The translations under genes and the position numbers were made by a program. Shown in pieces: positions 50,326 through 57,616 of a DNA stretch of 64,000 nucleotides; within the stretch, counting starts at the first letter, position 1; every line of letters starts with the position of its first letter. Origin of the DNA: GCA-2737725 sp033763995 (GTDB lineage: Bacteria; Pseudomonadota; Alphaproteobacteria; Rhodospirillales; Rhodospirillaceae); NCBI GenBank assembly GCA_033763995.1, contig JANRJL010000004.1:70748-134747 (forward strand). The letters are read 5' to 3'. A model generated the notes under the pieces. That model worked only from the letters and a program-made list of their open reading frames with translations. It was not told the DNA's origin and did no database searches.

Positions 50326-52977
50326 ATGCGGCACTGGACACCTCTAACCTTGGCGGTAGCGCTGGCGAGCGCGATGACGACATCCGCCATGGCGGCCCCG
50401 TTGTCGTATTTCCTCTCGCCCGAAAAGACCTACGATCCGGCGATTCCCACACCCGAGCACTACATCGCCCATGAAGTCGGCACGCGTGTCGTGCGGCCAG
50501 ACCAGATCATCGGCTACGCGCAACTCTTGGACGCATTGTCGGACAAGGTGACCAGCGAGATCATCGGCTACAGCCACGAGCGCCGGCCGATCATCGCCCT
50601 GGTGATCACGGCCCCGGAGAATCACGCCAAGCTCGAAGACCTTCGCACCCGCCATCTTAAACTCAGCGACCCGACCGCCGATGCAGAAATCGACGACGGC
50701 ATGCCGGTCGTGACGTGGCTGGGCTTTGGCGTGCACGGCGATGAAGTCAGTTCGCTCGATGCCGGCATGCTGGCGATGTACGACCTTGTCGCCGCCACCG
50801 ACGATGCCGCCACGGCGCAACGCAAGTCGAGCATCGTCGTGCTGCTGCCTTCGCTCAATCCCGACGGCTTCGGCCGTGCGTCGCAATGGATGAACATGAA
50901 CGGGTCGTTGGTGCCGGTCACCGACGAGCAGCATCGCGAGCACAACCCGGGCTGGCCGCGCGGACGCGGCAATCATTACTGGTTCGACCTCAATCGCCAA
51001 TGGGTGCTGCAAACTCAGCCCGAGCCGCAGGCCTGGCTGTCGATGTTCCAACGTTGGAAGCCCAACATCAGCGCGGACTTCCACGAGATGCCGGCGGATT
51101 CGACGTTTTTCTTCAGTCCCGGCATCGCCACGCAAGTGAATCCCTACATCAGCAAGGCGACGCGCGAGCTGCAAAGCCCCATCGCCGGGCGCTTCGCGGA
51201 CACGCTCAATGCCGACCAGGATTTCTATTTCTCCGAGGAGTTTTTCGACGAGTTCAACCCCGCCATGGGCAGCACGTTCCCCGCCGTCAACGGAGCGGTC
51301 GGTTATCTGTTCGAGAACCGAGGCTTCAGTGGACGCGCGGTCGACAACGACACCGGCATCGTCACGCTCGAATCGCGCATTCGCCGCCAATTCCGACTGG
51401 CCCAAGCCACCGTCGAGGCGGCGGTCGACAACCGAACCCGGCTCCTGGAGCACCAAAAGAAATTCTACGAAGAGTCCATCGGCCTCGCGCGCGCCCAACG
51501 CAGCCAGGCCTATGTATTTTCCGCGCCGGGCGATCCGGCCAAGGCCCACGCGTTCAACGAGGTTCTCGGCCGTCACCACATTCGCGTTTTTCCCGCCACG
51601 CGCGACCTACGTGTGGGCGACAAGGTTTTTGCCGCCAACGACAGCTACATCGTGCCGGTGGTCCAGCCGCAATACCGGGTGATCCAGAACATCTTCGAGG
51701 CGCGCACGCAGTTCGATGATGTCGTGTTTTACGACGTCTCGACCTGGAACATGCCGCTGGCCTTTGGTCTCGAGGTTGCCGCGCTGCCGTCGGGGCCGGT
51801 CGACGCCATGGCCGGCCGCGTGGCCGAGAACAAATTCCCCACCGCCTTGCCGCCGCAGAAATCCGACTACGCCTATGCGTTCGAGTGGACCGGCCTCTAC
51901 GCGCCGCGCGCGACCAATCGCATCCTATCCGCGGGCGGCCGCGCGCGCGTCGCCACGGCGAGTTTCCGGGGCGTAACCTCGAGCGGACCCAAGACCTTCG
52001 CGCCCGGCACCATCGTCGTGCCCGTGGGCGAGAACCAGGGCCTGTCGGGCGAGGCGTTGTTCGCGCTCATGAGCCGCATCGCGCGTGACGATGGCTTGGC
52101 GATTCACGCGCTGCCGACGGGGCGCACCGACCCCGGGCCCGACTTGGGCAGCAACGCGGTGGTGCCCTTGCGCGCGCCCAAACCGTTGATCGTGACCGGC
52201 GATCCCATCCGTCAGTACGACGCGGGCGAACTCTGGTACCAACTCGACCAGATGGCCGAGGTCGCGACCACGTTGCGCGATGTCGGCGCGCTGCGCAGCG
52301 CCGACCTCGCGCGTTACACGCACATCATTCTGCCCGACGGCAACTACGCAAGCCTGGGCGAGGACATGGCCAAGACGCTGGATGCGTGGGTGAAGGCGGG
52401 CGGCACGCTGATCGGCACCAAGCGCGGCGCGGTGTGGGCGGTGAAGAACAACTTCATCCAGGCCGAGGTGATCGACGACCGCGTCGATTCCGGCTTCGAG
52501 CCGCCGCCGCCGAAAGAAGGAAAAGGCGACGACAAGGCACCGCCGCCGCGCCAATCCTTTGCGGCCAAGGAAGCCGCCGAGGCCGGCGACAAGATTCGCG
52601 GCACCATCTTCCAGGGCCAAGTGGACCGCGCCCATCCGATCGGTTTCGGCGGCGCTTCGCCGACGATGCCGGTGTTCCGCGATGCGCGCGTCATCCTCGG
52701 GCGGTCGAAGAATCCCTTCGCGACCGTGGTGGCCTACGCCGACGCGCCGCAGTTGGCGGGGTACGTCTCGGCGGAGAATTTGAAGAAACTCGCCGGGTCG
52801 GCGGCCGTCATCGCCGACCGGCGCGGCAAGGGCAGTGTGATCCTGTTCGCCGACGATCCGGCCTTCCGCGCCTACTGGCACGGCACCACGAAGCTGTTCT
52901 TTAACGCGATCTTCTTTTCGACCGCCTTCATGGCCGAGGGCCAGCGCTTCGGCGAGAACGCCGATCACGAGCACTAG
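50326..52977 (+). CDS. Exported M14-family metallopeptidase
   Basis: An 883-residue secreted zinc carboxypeptidase-like protein. The signal peptide ends TSAMAA/PLS. Zinc ligands are in LGFGVHGDEVSSLDAG (HxxE) and the catalytic region in SADFHEMPADSTFFF. A long C-terminal half (after residue 400) is typical of bacterial M14 proteins with a glutamine-amidotransferase-like tail; GDPIRQYDAGELWYQLDQ lies within it. It is divergent from the TonB receptor, so linked peptide breakdown and uptake is possible. Confidence 0.88.
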   Translation: MRHWTPLTLAVALASAMTTSAMAAPLSYFLSPEKTYDPAIPTPEHYIAHEVGTRVVRPDQIIGYAQLLDALSDKVTSEIIGYSHERRPIIALVITAPENHAKLEDLRTRHLKLSDPTADAEIDDGMPVVTWLGFGVHGDEVSSLDAGMLAMYDLVAATDDAATAQRKSSIVVLLPSLNPDGFGRASQWMNMNGSLVPVTDEQHREHNPGWPRGRGNHYWFDLNRQWVLQTQPEPQAWLSMFQRWKPNISADFHEMPADSTFFFSPGIATQVNPYISKATRELQSPIAGRFADTLNADQDFYFSEEFFDEFNPAMGSTFPAVNGAVGYLFENRGFSGRAVDNDTGIVTLESRIRRQFRLAQATVEAAVDNRTRLLEHQKKFYEESIGLARAQRSQAYVFSAPGDPAKAHAFNEVLGRHHIRVFPATRDLRVGDKVFAANDSYIVPVVQPQYRVIQNIFEARTQFDDVVFYDVSTWNMPLAFGLEVAALPSGPVDAMAGRVAENKFPTALPPQKSDYAYAFEWTGLYAPRATNRILSAGGRARVATASFRGVTSSGPKTFAPGTIVVPVGENQGLSGEALFALMSRIARDDGLAIHALPTGRTDPGPDLGSNAVVPLRAPKPLIVTGDPIRQYDAGELWYQLDQMAEVATTLRDVGALRSADLARYTHIILPDGNYASLGEDMAKTLDAWVKAGGTLIGTKRGAVWAVKNNFIQAEVIDDRVDSGFEPPPPKEGKGDDKAPPPRQSFAAKEAAEAGDKIRGTIFQGQVDRAHPIGFGGASPTMPVFRDARVILGRSKNPFATVVAYADAPQLAGYVSAENLKKLAGSAAVIADRRGKGSVILFADDPAFRAYWHGTTKLFFNAIFFSTAFMAEGQRFGENADHEH

Positions 52978-53032
52978 TGTCAAATTCGGCCGAACCGAAT
53001 CACCTAGCCTCATTAACTCGTTCTTTTTGGTC

Positions 53033-53089
53033 GCATTTCCACCGACTTGTTTTCTTGGGCCAACCGGTACCCACTTGTCGGGGAAATGC
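53033..53089. repeat. AAGTGG-type palindromic repeat between convergent genes
   Basis: GCATTTCC-A-CCGAC at 53033-53046 pairs with GTCGGGGAAATGC at 53077-53089, 13 pairs with one bulge. On the minus strand the interior contains AAGTGGG and CCGGTT, linking it to the repeats at 39146, 41161 and 56691. There is no T-run, so it is not a standard terminator. Confidence 0.65.
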
Positions 53090-53097
53090 TCTGGGAA

Positions 53098-54111
53098 TTA
53101 TTTTGCTTCGCGCGCGGCGAAGGCCGCGCGGCCTTCTTGCACGGCGTCGTAGAGGCGCTGCGACTGCCCGCCGATGTCGGCGATGACCTTGGCCGCGATG
53201 CCCTCGGCGCCGGCGCGCCATGCGGCCATCTGCGCCGCGTCGGGCGTGTGGGGTGTGAACTTCAGTTCCGCCGCGCGCGCGAGACTGCCGGCCACCAGCG
53301 TGCGCAGCACGTCGCGGATTTCGGCGTTGGACGCGTAGGACTCGCGCACCACCGTGGAGAGATTCGGCGGCAAGTCGTCGAGCCATTTTTTGTTGGCGAC
53401 GATGACGTTGCCCACCTGCGAGAAACCCACCAGCGTGTAGTGGGGCGCGTCGGACACGATGCCGGTCTCGGCGTAGGCGATGGTCGGCGTCACGCCGCCG
53501 TCGATCAGGCCGGTTTGCAGCGCCGGAATGACGTCGGGGCTGGGCAGGTAAATGACATCGGCCTTGAGCGCTTCGAGGTACAGCTTGGTGGCGATGTCCT
53601 GGGTGACTCGAATTCGAACCCCGCGAACGTCAGCGGGGCCGAGGATCGGATTTTTCGAGTAGATGTTCTGCGGCCCCAAATCCATCCAGCGCAGGGCCAC
53701 CAGGCCTTTCTCGGCGGCCAGTTCGTTGACGCGCGGGATGACGAAATTGTCCAAGACGAAATCGGCTTGGTCGATGGAGTCATACAGGAACGGCGCGCTC
53801 AGCACGCCGACCTCGGGCATGACGCTGGACAGCACCAGGGTCGACAAGGAGGCGACGTGAATCCGCCCGCGGCGCAGCGCGGTCAGCACCTGCTCCTCCG
53901 ACCCGCCCTCGCCGTGGATCAGCATGTTGGTGGTCAGCTCGCCGTTGCTGGCGCGTTTCAGCCGCGCGGCGAAGTCCTGGAACAGCCGCGCCCCCGGCGA
54001 GCCCGGAATCACGTAGGCGCCGATGGCGACTTCCGTGGCGGCGAGGGCAGGGCTCATTGCCAGGGCCAAAGGTGCTGCCAAAGCAAAACGTCGTGTGAGG
54101 TACGGTGTCAT
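53098..54111 (-). CDS. TRAP transporter substrate-binding protein (DctP), orphan
   Basis: A 337-residue periplasmic binding protein. The leader TRRFALAAPLALAMSPALAA is Sec- or Tat-like. VRIRVTQDIATKLYLEALKA and GLIDGGVTPTIAYAETGI are DctP signatures. No DctQ or DctM gene is in the window, so the partner membrane subunits must be elsewhere or absent. The ligand is unknown, usually a carboxylate bound by an Arg such as that in VRIRVTQD. Confidence 0.88.
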   Translation of the reverse strand: MTPYLTRRFALAAPLALAMSPALAATEVAIGAYVIPGSPGARLFQDFAARLKRASNGELTTNMLIHGEGGSEEQVLTALRRGRIHVASLSTLVLSSVMPEVGVLSAPFLYDSIDQADFVLDNFVIPRVNELAAEKGLVALRWMDLGPQNIYSKNPILGPADVRGVRIRVTQDIATKLYLEALKADVIYLPSPDVIPALQTGLIDGGVTPTIAYAETGIVSDAPHYTLVGFSQVGNVIVANKKWLDDLPPNLSTVVRESYASNAEIRDVLRTLVAGSLARAAELKFTPHTPDAAQMAAWRAGAEGIAAKVIADIGGQSQRLYDAVQEGRAAFAAREAK

Positions 54112-54167
54112 GAACTGAGTGTAGCCGCCGGTCCCTCAACTCGACCAGGGCTGAATCAAAAGCAACC

Positions 54168-55322
54168 TCAAAGCGCCAGCGAAAGTTGGTCCGAGGTTTG
54201 ATCCACCGGCACGCGAAACTGCGTCGCGTCAAGGTGGTAGGTGCGCTCGTTCAGGCCCAGGCGCTTGCAGGCCAAGACAAAGCGTTGCCGGATCGCCTCG
54301 GCGATGGGACCCACACCGCTCATGCGCGTTCCCCACTCGGGGTCGTAGTCGCGGCCGTTGCGCATGGCGCGCACCAGGGTCATCACATGCTTGGCCCGCC
54401 CCGGCACGGCTGCCGTCAGCCATTCCTGGAACAGGTCGCGCACCTCCAGCGGCAGTTTCAGCACCACGTAGCCCGCTTCGCGTGCCCCGGCGTCGCGCGC
54501 GGCGGTCAGCACCTGTTCCATTTCGTGATCGTTCAGCCCCGGAATCACGGGCGCGAACATCACCGCCGTGGGAATGCCCGCGGCGCTGAGCTTGCGGATG
54601 GCCTCCAGGCGCCGCAAGGGCGTGGAGGCGCGCGGCTCCATCGTGCGCGCAAGGTCGCCGTCGAGCGTCGTCACCGACACGGCGACCTTCGCCAACTGTT
54701 TGGCCGCCATGGGCGCCAAGATGTCGATGTCGCGCGCGATCAGCGCCGACTTGGTGACGATGCCGACGGGATGGTTGAACCGCGCCAGCACCTCAAGCAC
54801 TCCGCGCGTGACTTGGTACTTGCGCTCGACCGGTTGGTAGGGATCGGTGTTGGTGCCCATGGCCATGGTGCGGCACTGATAGCCGCGCGCGCGCAAGGCC
54901 TTGTCGAGCAGCGTCGGCGCCTCGGGCTTCATGTAGATCTTGCTCTCGAAGTCGAGCCCCGGCGACAGGCCAAGCCAGGCGTGCGTGGGCCGCGCGAAGC
55001 AATAGGTGCAGCCGTGCTCGCAGCCGCGATAGGGATTGATCGAGCGGTCGAAGGGAATGTCGGGCGATTGATTGCGCGCGATGATGCTGCGGCTCGCGTC
55101 CTTCAGCACCTGCGTGCGCAGCGGCGGGGGTGGGGCGTCGAGGTTGTCCCAGCCGTCATCGAGACTTTGGCGATGCTCGCGCTCGTAGCGCCCCGAGGGG
55201 TTGCCCACCACGCCGCGCCCGCGCCGGGCGTCGGGGTGCGCGCCGTGGGTGCCCGCCAGGGCGCCGCCCAGGTATCGCTCGCGGGAGTGAAGAATGGGCT
55301 GTTGGGCTGCGGCTTCGACCAT
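54168..55322 (-). CDS. PA0069-family radical SAM protein
   Basis: A 384-residue radical SAM protein with the cluster motif YRGCEHGCTYCFARP. It belongs to the SplB-like PA0069 group; biochemical function is unknown. FESKIYMKPEAPTLLDKAL and TNTDPYQPVERKYQVTRGVL are strongly conserved in that group. It stands alone; a terminator facing the same way ends about 50 bp upstream of its start. Confidence 0.92.
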   Translation of the reverse strand: MVEAAAQQPILHSRERYLGGALAGTHGAHPDARRGRGVVGNPSGRYEREHRQSLDDGWDNLDAPPPPLRTQVLKDASRSIIARNQSPDIPFDRSINPYRGCEHGCTYCFARPTHAWLGLSPGLDFESKIYMKPEAPTLLDKALRARGYQCRTMAMGTNTDPYQPVERKYQVTRGVLEVLARFNHPVGIVTKSALIARDIDILAPMAAKQLAKVAVSVTTLDGDLARTMEPRASTPLRRLEAIRKLSAAGIPTAVMFAPVIPGLNDHEMEQVLTAARDAGAREAGYVVLKLPLEVRDLFQEWLTAAVPGRAKHVMTLVRAMRNGRDYDPEWGTRMSGVGPIAEAIRQRFVLACKRLGLNERTYHLDATQFRVPVDQTSDQLSLAL

Positions 55323-55370
55323 ACCAAGATGGTATCACGGTTATAGGAACAAAACAAGAACAAATGTCAT

Positions 55371-55407
55371 GAAAAAAGCCCCGACGGCATGGGGGTGCCG
55401 TCGGGGC
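55371..55407 (-). terminator. Intrinsic terminator of the tandem-domain secreted-protein operon
   Basis: On the minus strand GCCCCGACGGC (55407-55397), an 8 nt loop and GCCGTCGGGGC (55388-55378) are followed by TTTTTTC. The 11 bp GC-rich stem plus T-run is a textbook intrinsic terminator, about 90 bp after the upstream gene's stop. Confidence 0.92.
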
Positions 55408-55494
55408 GGGGATCGGCCGGGTCGCTTTCGTTTGGGGGCCAGAGGCTCTTGGGGAAGCCTCTCTGGCGGCCCGGCCTTTGAATACGGGGTTACG

Positions 55495-56217
55495 CTATTT
55501 GGCCATGCGTGACGGGCGGCCGGTGTGCTTGTCGATCTCGCGCCGGGTCACCAATGAATTATCGACGGTGACGATGTCGACGACATAGGTGTCGGCGTCT
55601 TTCTCCTTCACGGCGCCCACCTTCAGGCGCGGGTTGCCGCCCATGATGAGCGTCGCTTCGGCCAGCTTCTTGGCTTGATCGGCCGTGAGGTTGAGGTCGC
55701 GGTCGGGGCCCGCACCCAGTAATCCCGTCATGGCGCCGGGGCCAACGCCAAGACGTCCACGAGGTCCAGGACCACGCTCGTCGCGTGTCTCGCGGGCTTT
55801 TTCGATGCGCTCGACCATCTTGTCGCAGCGCTCGCCGGCTTGGGCGGGCAGGCCGGTCTTGGTGGAGATCTCGCGCGTGGTCACCAGCGAGCCGTCCTGG
55901 GTGACGATCTCCACCGCGACGATGCCGCCGTCCTTGGCCTGGACCTTGCCGACCTTGAGGTTGGCTTCGCCCGACTGCGCCAGACGGCCGGCGACGATAT
56001 CGCGCACTTGTTCGGTCGAGAGGTTCTTGTTCATGTCGGCGAGGCGCGCATCGATGCGCTCGCAGCGCTCCTTCATGCGCTCGATCACGCGTTCGGCGCG
56101 TGGGCGCTCGGAACGTTCGCCGCGATCAGGGCGTTCGCCGCGCATCTGGGCCTGGGCGGCGAACGAACTCAGTCCGACGCAAAGCGCCATCGCGGTGGTC
56201 GTCAGGTATTTGTTCAT
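55495..56217 (-). CDS. Secreted protein with two PepSY-like repeats
   Basis: A 240-residue protein with signal peptide ending SSFAAQAQ. Two related units of about 58 residues occur: one starts LSTEQVRDIVAGRLAQSG and ends TTREISTKTGLP; the other starts LTADQAKKLAEATLIMGG and ends TRREIDKHTGRP. Each contains LKVG(K/A)V and a VEIVT/VDIVT strand, PepSY-like in pattern, but I cannot confirm the family. An Arg-Glu-rich linker precedes the first unit. Two small membrane-protein genes lie upstream on the same strand, and a two-component system is divergent. Confidence 0.75.
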   Translation of the reverse strand: MNKYLTTTAMALCVGLSSFAAQAQMRGERPDRGERSERPRAERVIERMKERCERIDARLADMNKNLSTEQVRDIVAGRLAQSGEANLKVGKVQAKDGGIVAVEIVTQDGSLVTTREISTKTGLPAQAGERCDKMVERIEKARETRDERGPGPRGRLGVGPGAMTGLLGAGPDRDLNLTADQAKKLAEATLIMGGNPRLKVGAVKEKDADTYVVDIVTVDNSLVTRREIDKHTGRPSRMAK

Positions 56218-56259
56218 CGACGTCTCCCGTGAGTTGGTGGGGTGCGATACCGTCAGTGC

Positions 56260-56358
56260 TTAGGCGATGATCGGCGAAACCACCGACCACGCGGCCGCGA
56301 GGACCAAATAGGCGATGGCCAGCTTGCTGACTTGATCGATGATGAATGACTTGCTCAT
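56260..56358 (-). CDS. Small hydrophobic protein, 32 residues
   Basis: ATG at 56358, TAA at 56262-56260. It begins MSKSFIIDQVSKLAIAYLV and ends with WSVVSPIIA, giving one probable membrane helix. AGGAGA lies 6 nt before the ATG, a good ribosome site. It sits 42 bp upstream of the tandem-domain secreted-protein gene. I recognise no family; support is the ribosome site, hydrophobicity and operon position. Confidence 0.55.
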   Translation of the reverse strand: MSKSFIIDQVSKLAIAYLVLAAAWSVVSPIIA

Positions 56359-56419
56359 GAGGATCTCCTGGATGAGGGGTTGGGGGCCGGGCTGTTCCGG
56401 TTCGCCTGTACAGTTCCGT

Positions 56420-56500
56420 TCAGGCTTGGATCGCGACGACGCTGCCCAAGGTGGTCAGCAGAACCAGCAGGTTCACGAAACCGTTGAGGACGTTGTACAT
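56420..56500 (-). CDS. Small hydrophobic protein, 26 residues
   Basis: ATG at 56500, TGA at 56422-56420. It begins MYNVLNGFVNLLVLLTTLG and ends SVVAIQA, one likely membrane helix. AAGGAG is 8 nt before the ATG. It is the first gene after the GGTTACA repeats, 61 bp upstream of the 32-residue gene. No family is recognised. Confidence 0.55.
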   Translation of the reverse strand: MYNVLNGFVNLLVLLTTLGSVVAIQA

Positions 56501-56604
56501 GGCGTTTGCTCCTTTTCATCTCGACGGGCCCCGCTGGGCCGCCGTTGTTGGAGCCATTTATGACCCCGGTCTGTAACCGGGCGATGTCGCAAAGCATGGA
56601 ATAG

Positions 56605-56621
56605 TGTAACCGGCTGTAACC
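56605..56621 (-). promoter_or_regulatory. Direct-repeat site, probable response-regulator box
   Basis: On the minus strand GGTTACA occurs twice with 10 bp periodicity (56621-56615 and 56611-56605), and a third GGTTACA lies at 56578-56572. One helical turn between direct repeats is the usual spacing for OmpR/PhoB-type dimers. It lies in the shared promoter region of the small-protein operon and the ompR-like gene. Confidence 0.6.
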
Positions 56622-56690
56622 CTGGCCGGGCGGGTTACGTCCGGTTGCCGGAATCCGTGGAAGTTCCTGGTTTTCCGGGATAAATTCCGC

Positions 56691-56858
56691 GTGCTTGGCC
56701 CTGAAAAGTGGAGGCCGGTTTTCCGATAAGGCCAAGCACCAGAAGAAGCCGTGCTTGGCCCGGAAAAGTGGAGGCCGGTTTTCCGATAAGGCAAGCACCA
56801 AAAGAAGCCGTGCTTGGCCCGGAAAAGTGGAGGCCGGTTTTCCGATAAGGCCAAGCAC
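56691..56858. repeat. Three tandem long hairpins just upstream of the response regulator
   Basis: Units start at 56691, 56751 and 56810 (period 60 and 59). Each reads GTGCTTGGCC, CGGAAAA (CTGAAAA in the first), GTGGAGGCC, GGTTTTCCG, ATAA, GGCCAAGCAC: a 10 bp outer and about 7 bp inner stem. Unit 2 lacks one C in the right arm. A decayed fourth copy precedes at about 56658-56690. The last hairpin ends 14 nt before the regulator ATG, so it would lie in the mRNA leader or next to the promoter. Confidence 0.88.
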
Positions 56859-56872
56859 CAAAAGAAAGCGCC

Positions 56873-57616
56873 ATGAACACCGCCACGGAAACCCCCAAGC
56901 CGCACATCCTGATCGTCGACGACGATTCGGAGATTCGCGAGCTGCTCAGCCGCTTTCTCAGCAAGCACGATTTTCGCGTGACCACGGCCAAGGATGGCCG
57001 CGAAATGCAGCAGGCGCTCAAGGACTGGAAAATCGATCTGATCGTGCTGGACCTGATGATGCCCGGCGACGACGGCCTGACGCTGTGCCGCCAGGTGCGC
57101 GCCGAATCGGACATGCCGGTCATCATGCTCACCGCCATGGGCGAGGACGTCGACCGCATCATCGGGCTCGAGGTCGGCGCCGACGATTACCTCGCCAAGC
57201 CCTTCAATCCGCGCGAGCTGGCCGCGCGCATCAAGGCGGTGTTGCGCCGCACCACCGCGCCGCCCTTGCAGCCCGTGGCCCCCGTGGGCGTCAACGGCGA
57301 CGAGCAAATCCGGTTCGATCAGTTCCTGCTCGACACCGCCACCCGCACGCTCAAGAAGAACGGCGAGGACGTCGTGCTGACGGCGGGCGAGTACGATTTG
57401 CTGGTGGCCTTCATCGAGCATCCCCGGCGCATCCTGAACCGCGATCAGTTGCTCGACATGGCGCGCGGGCGCGCCGCCATTCCCTTCGACCGCGCCATCG
57501 ACGTGCAGGTGGGCCGGTTGCGCAAGAAGATCGAGCCCGACATCAAGACCCCGACGCTGATCAAGACCGTGCGCGGTGGCGGCTACATGTTCACCCCGGA
57601 GGTCAACCGTGGCTGA
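56873..57616 (+). CDS. OmpR-family response regulator
   Basis: A 247-residue regulator: receiver domain with phosphorylated Asp in LIVLDLMMPGDDG, DDD acidic pocket in HILIVDDDSEI and Lys in DYLAKPFNPREL. A winged-helix DNA-binding domain follows (LTAGEYDLLVAFIEHPRR, ending RGGGYMFTPE). It resembles OmpR more than PhoB. It overlaps the kinase gene by 8 nt. Three hairpins precede it and GGTTACA repeats lie in the divergent promoter region. Confidence 0.95.
   Translation: MNTATETPKPHILIVDDDSEIRELLSRFLSKHDFRVTTAKDGREMQQALKDWKIDLIVLDLMMPGDDGLTLCRQVRAESDMPVIMLTAMGEDVDRIIGLEVGADDYLAKPFNPRELAARIKAVLRRTTAPPLQPVAPVGVNGDEQIRFDQFLLDTATRTLKKNGEDVVLTAGEYDLLVAFIEHPRRILNRDQLLDMARGRAAIPFDRAIDVQVGRLRKKIEPDIKTPTLIKTVRGGGYMFTPEVNRG

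Noticed and set aside
53033..53089. Bidirectional terminator between the M14 peptidase and DctP genes
   Set aside because: The stem has a 30 nt loop and lacks a T-run on either strand. It groups better with the AAGTGG repeat family.
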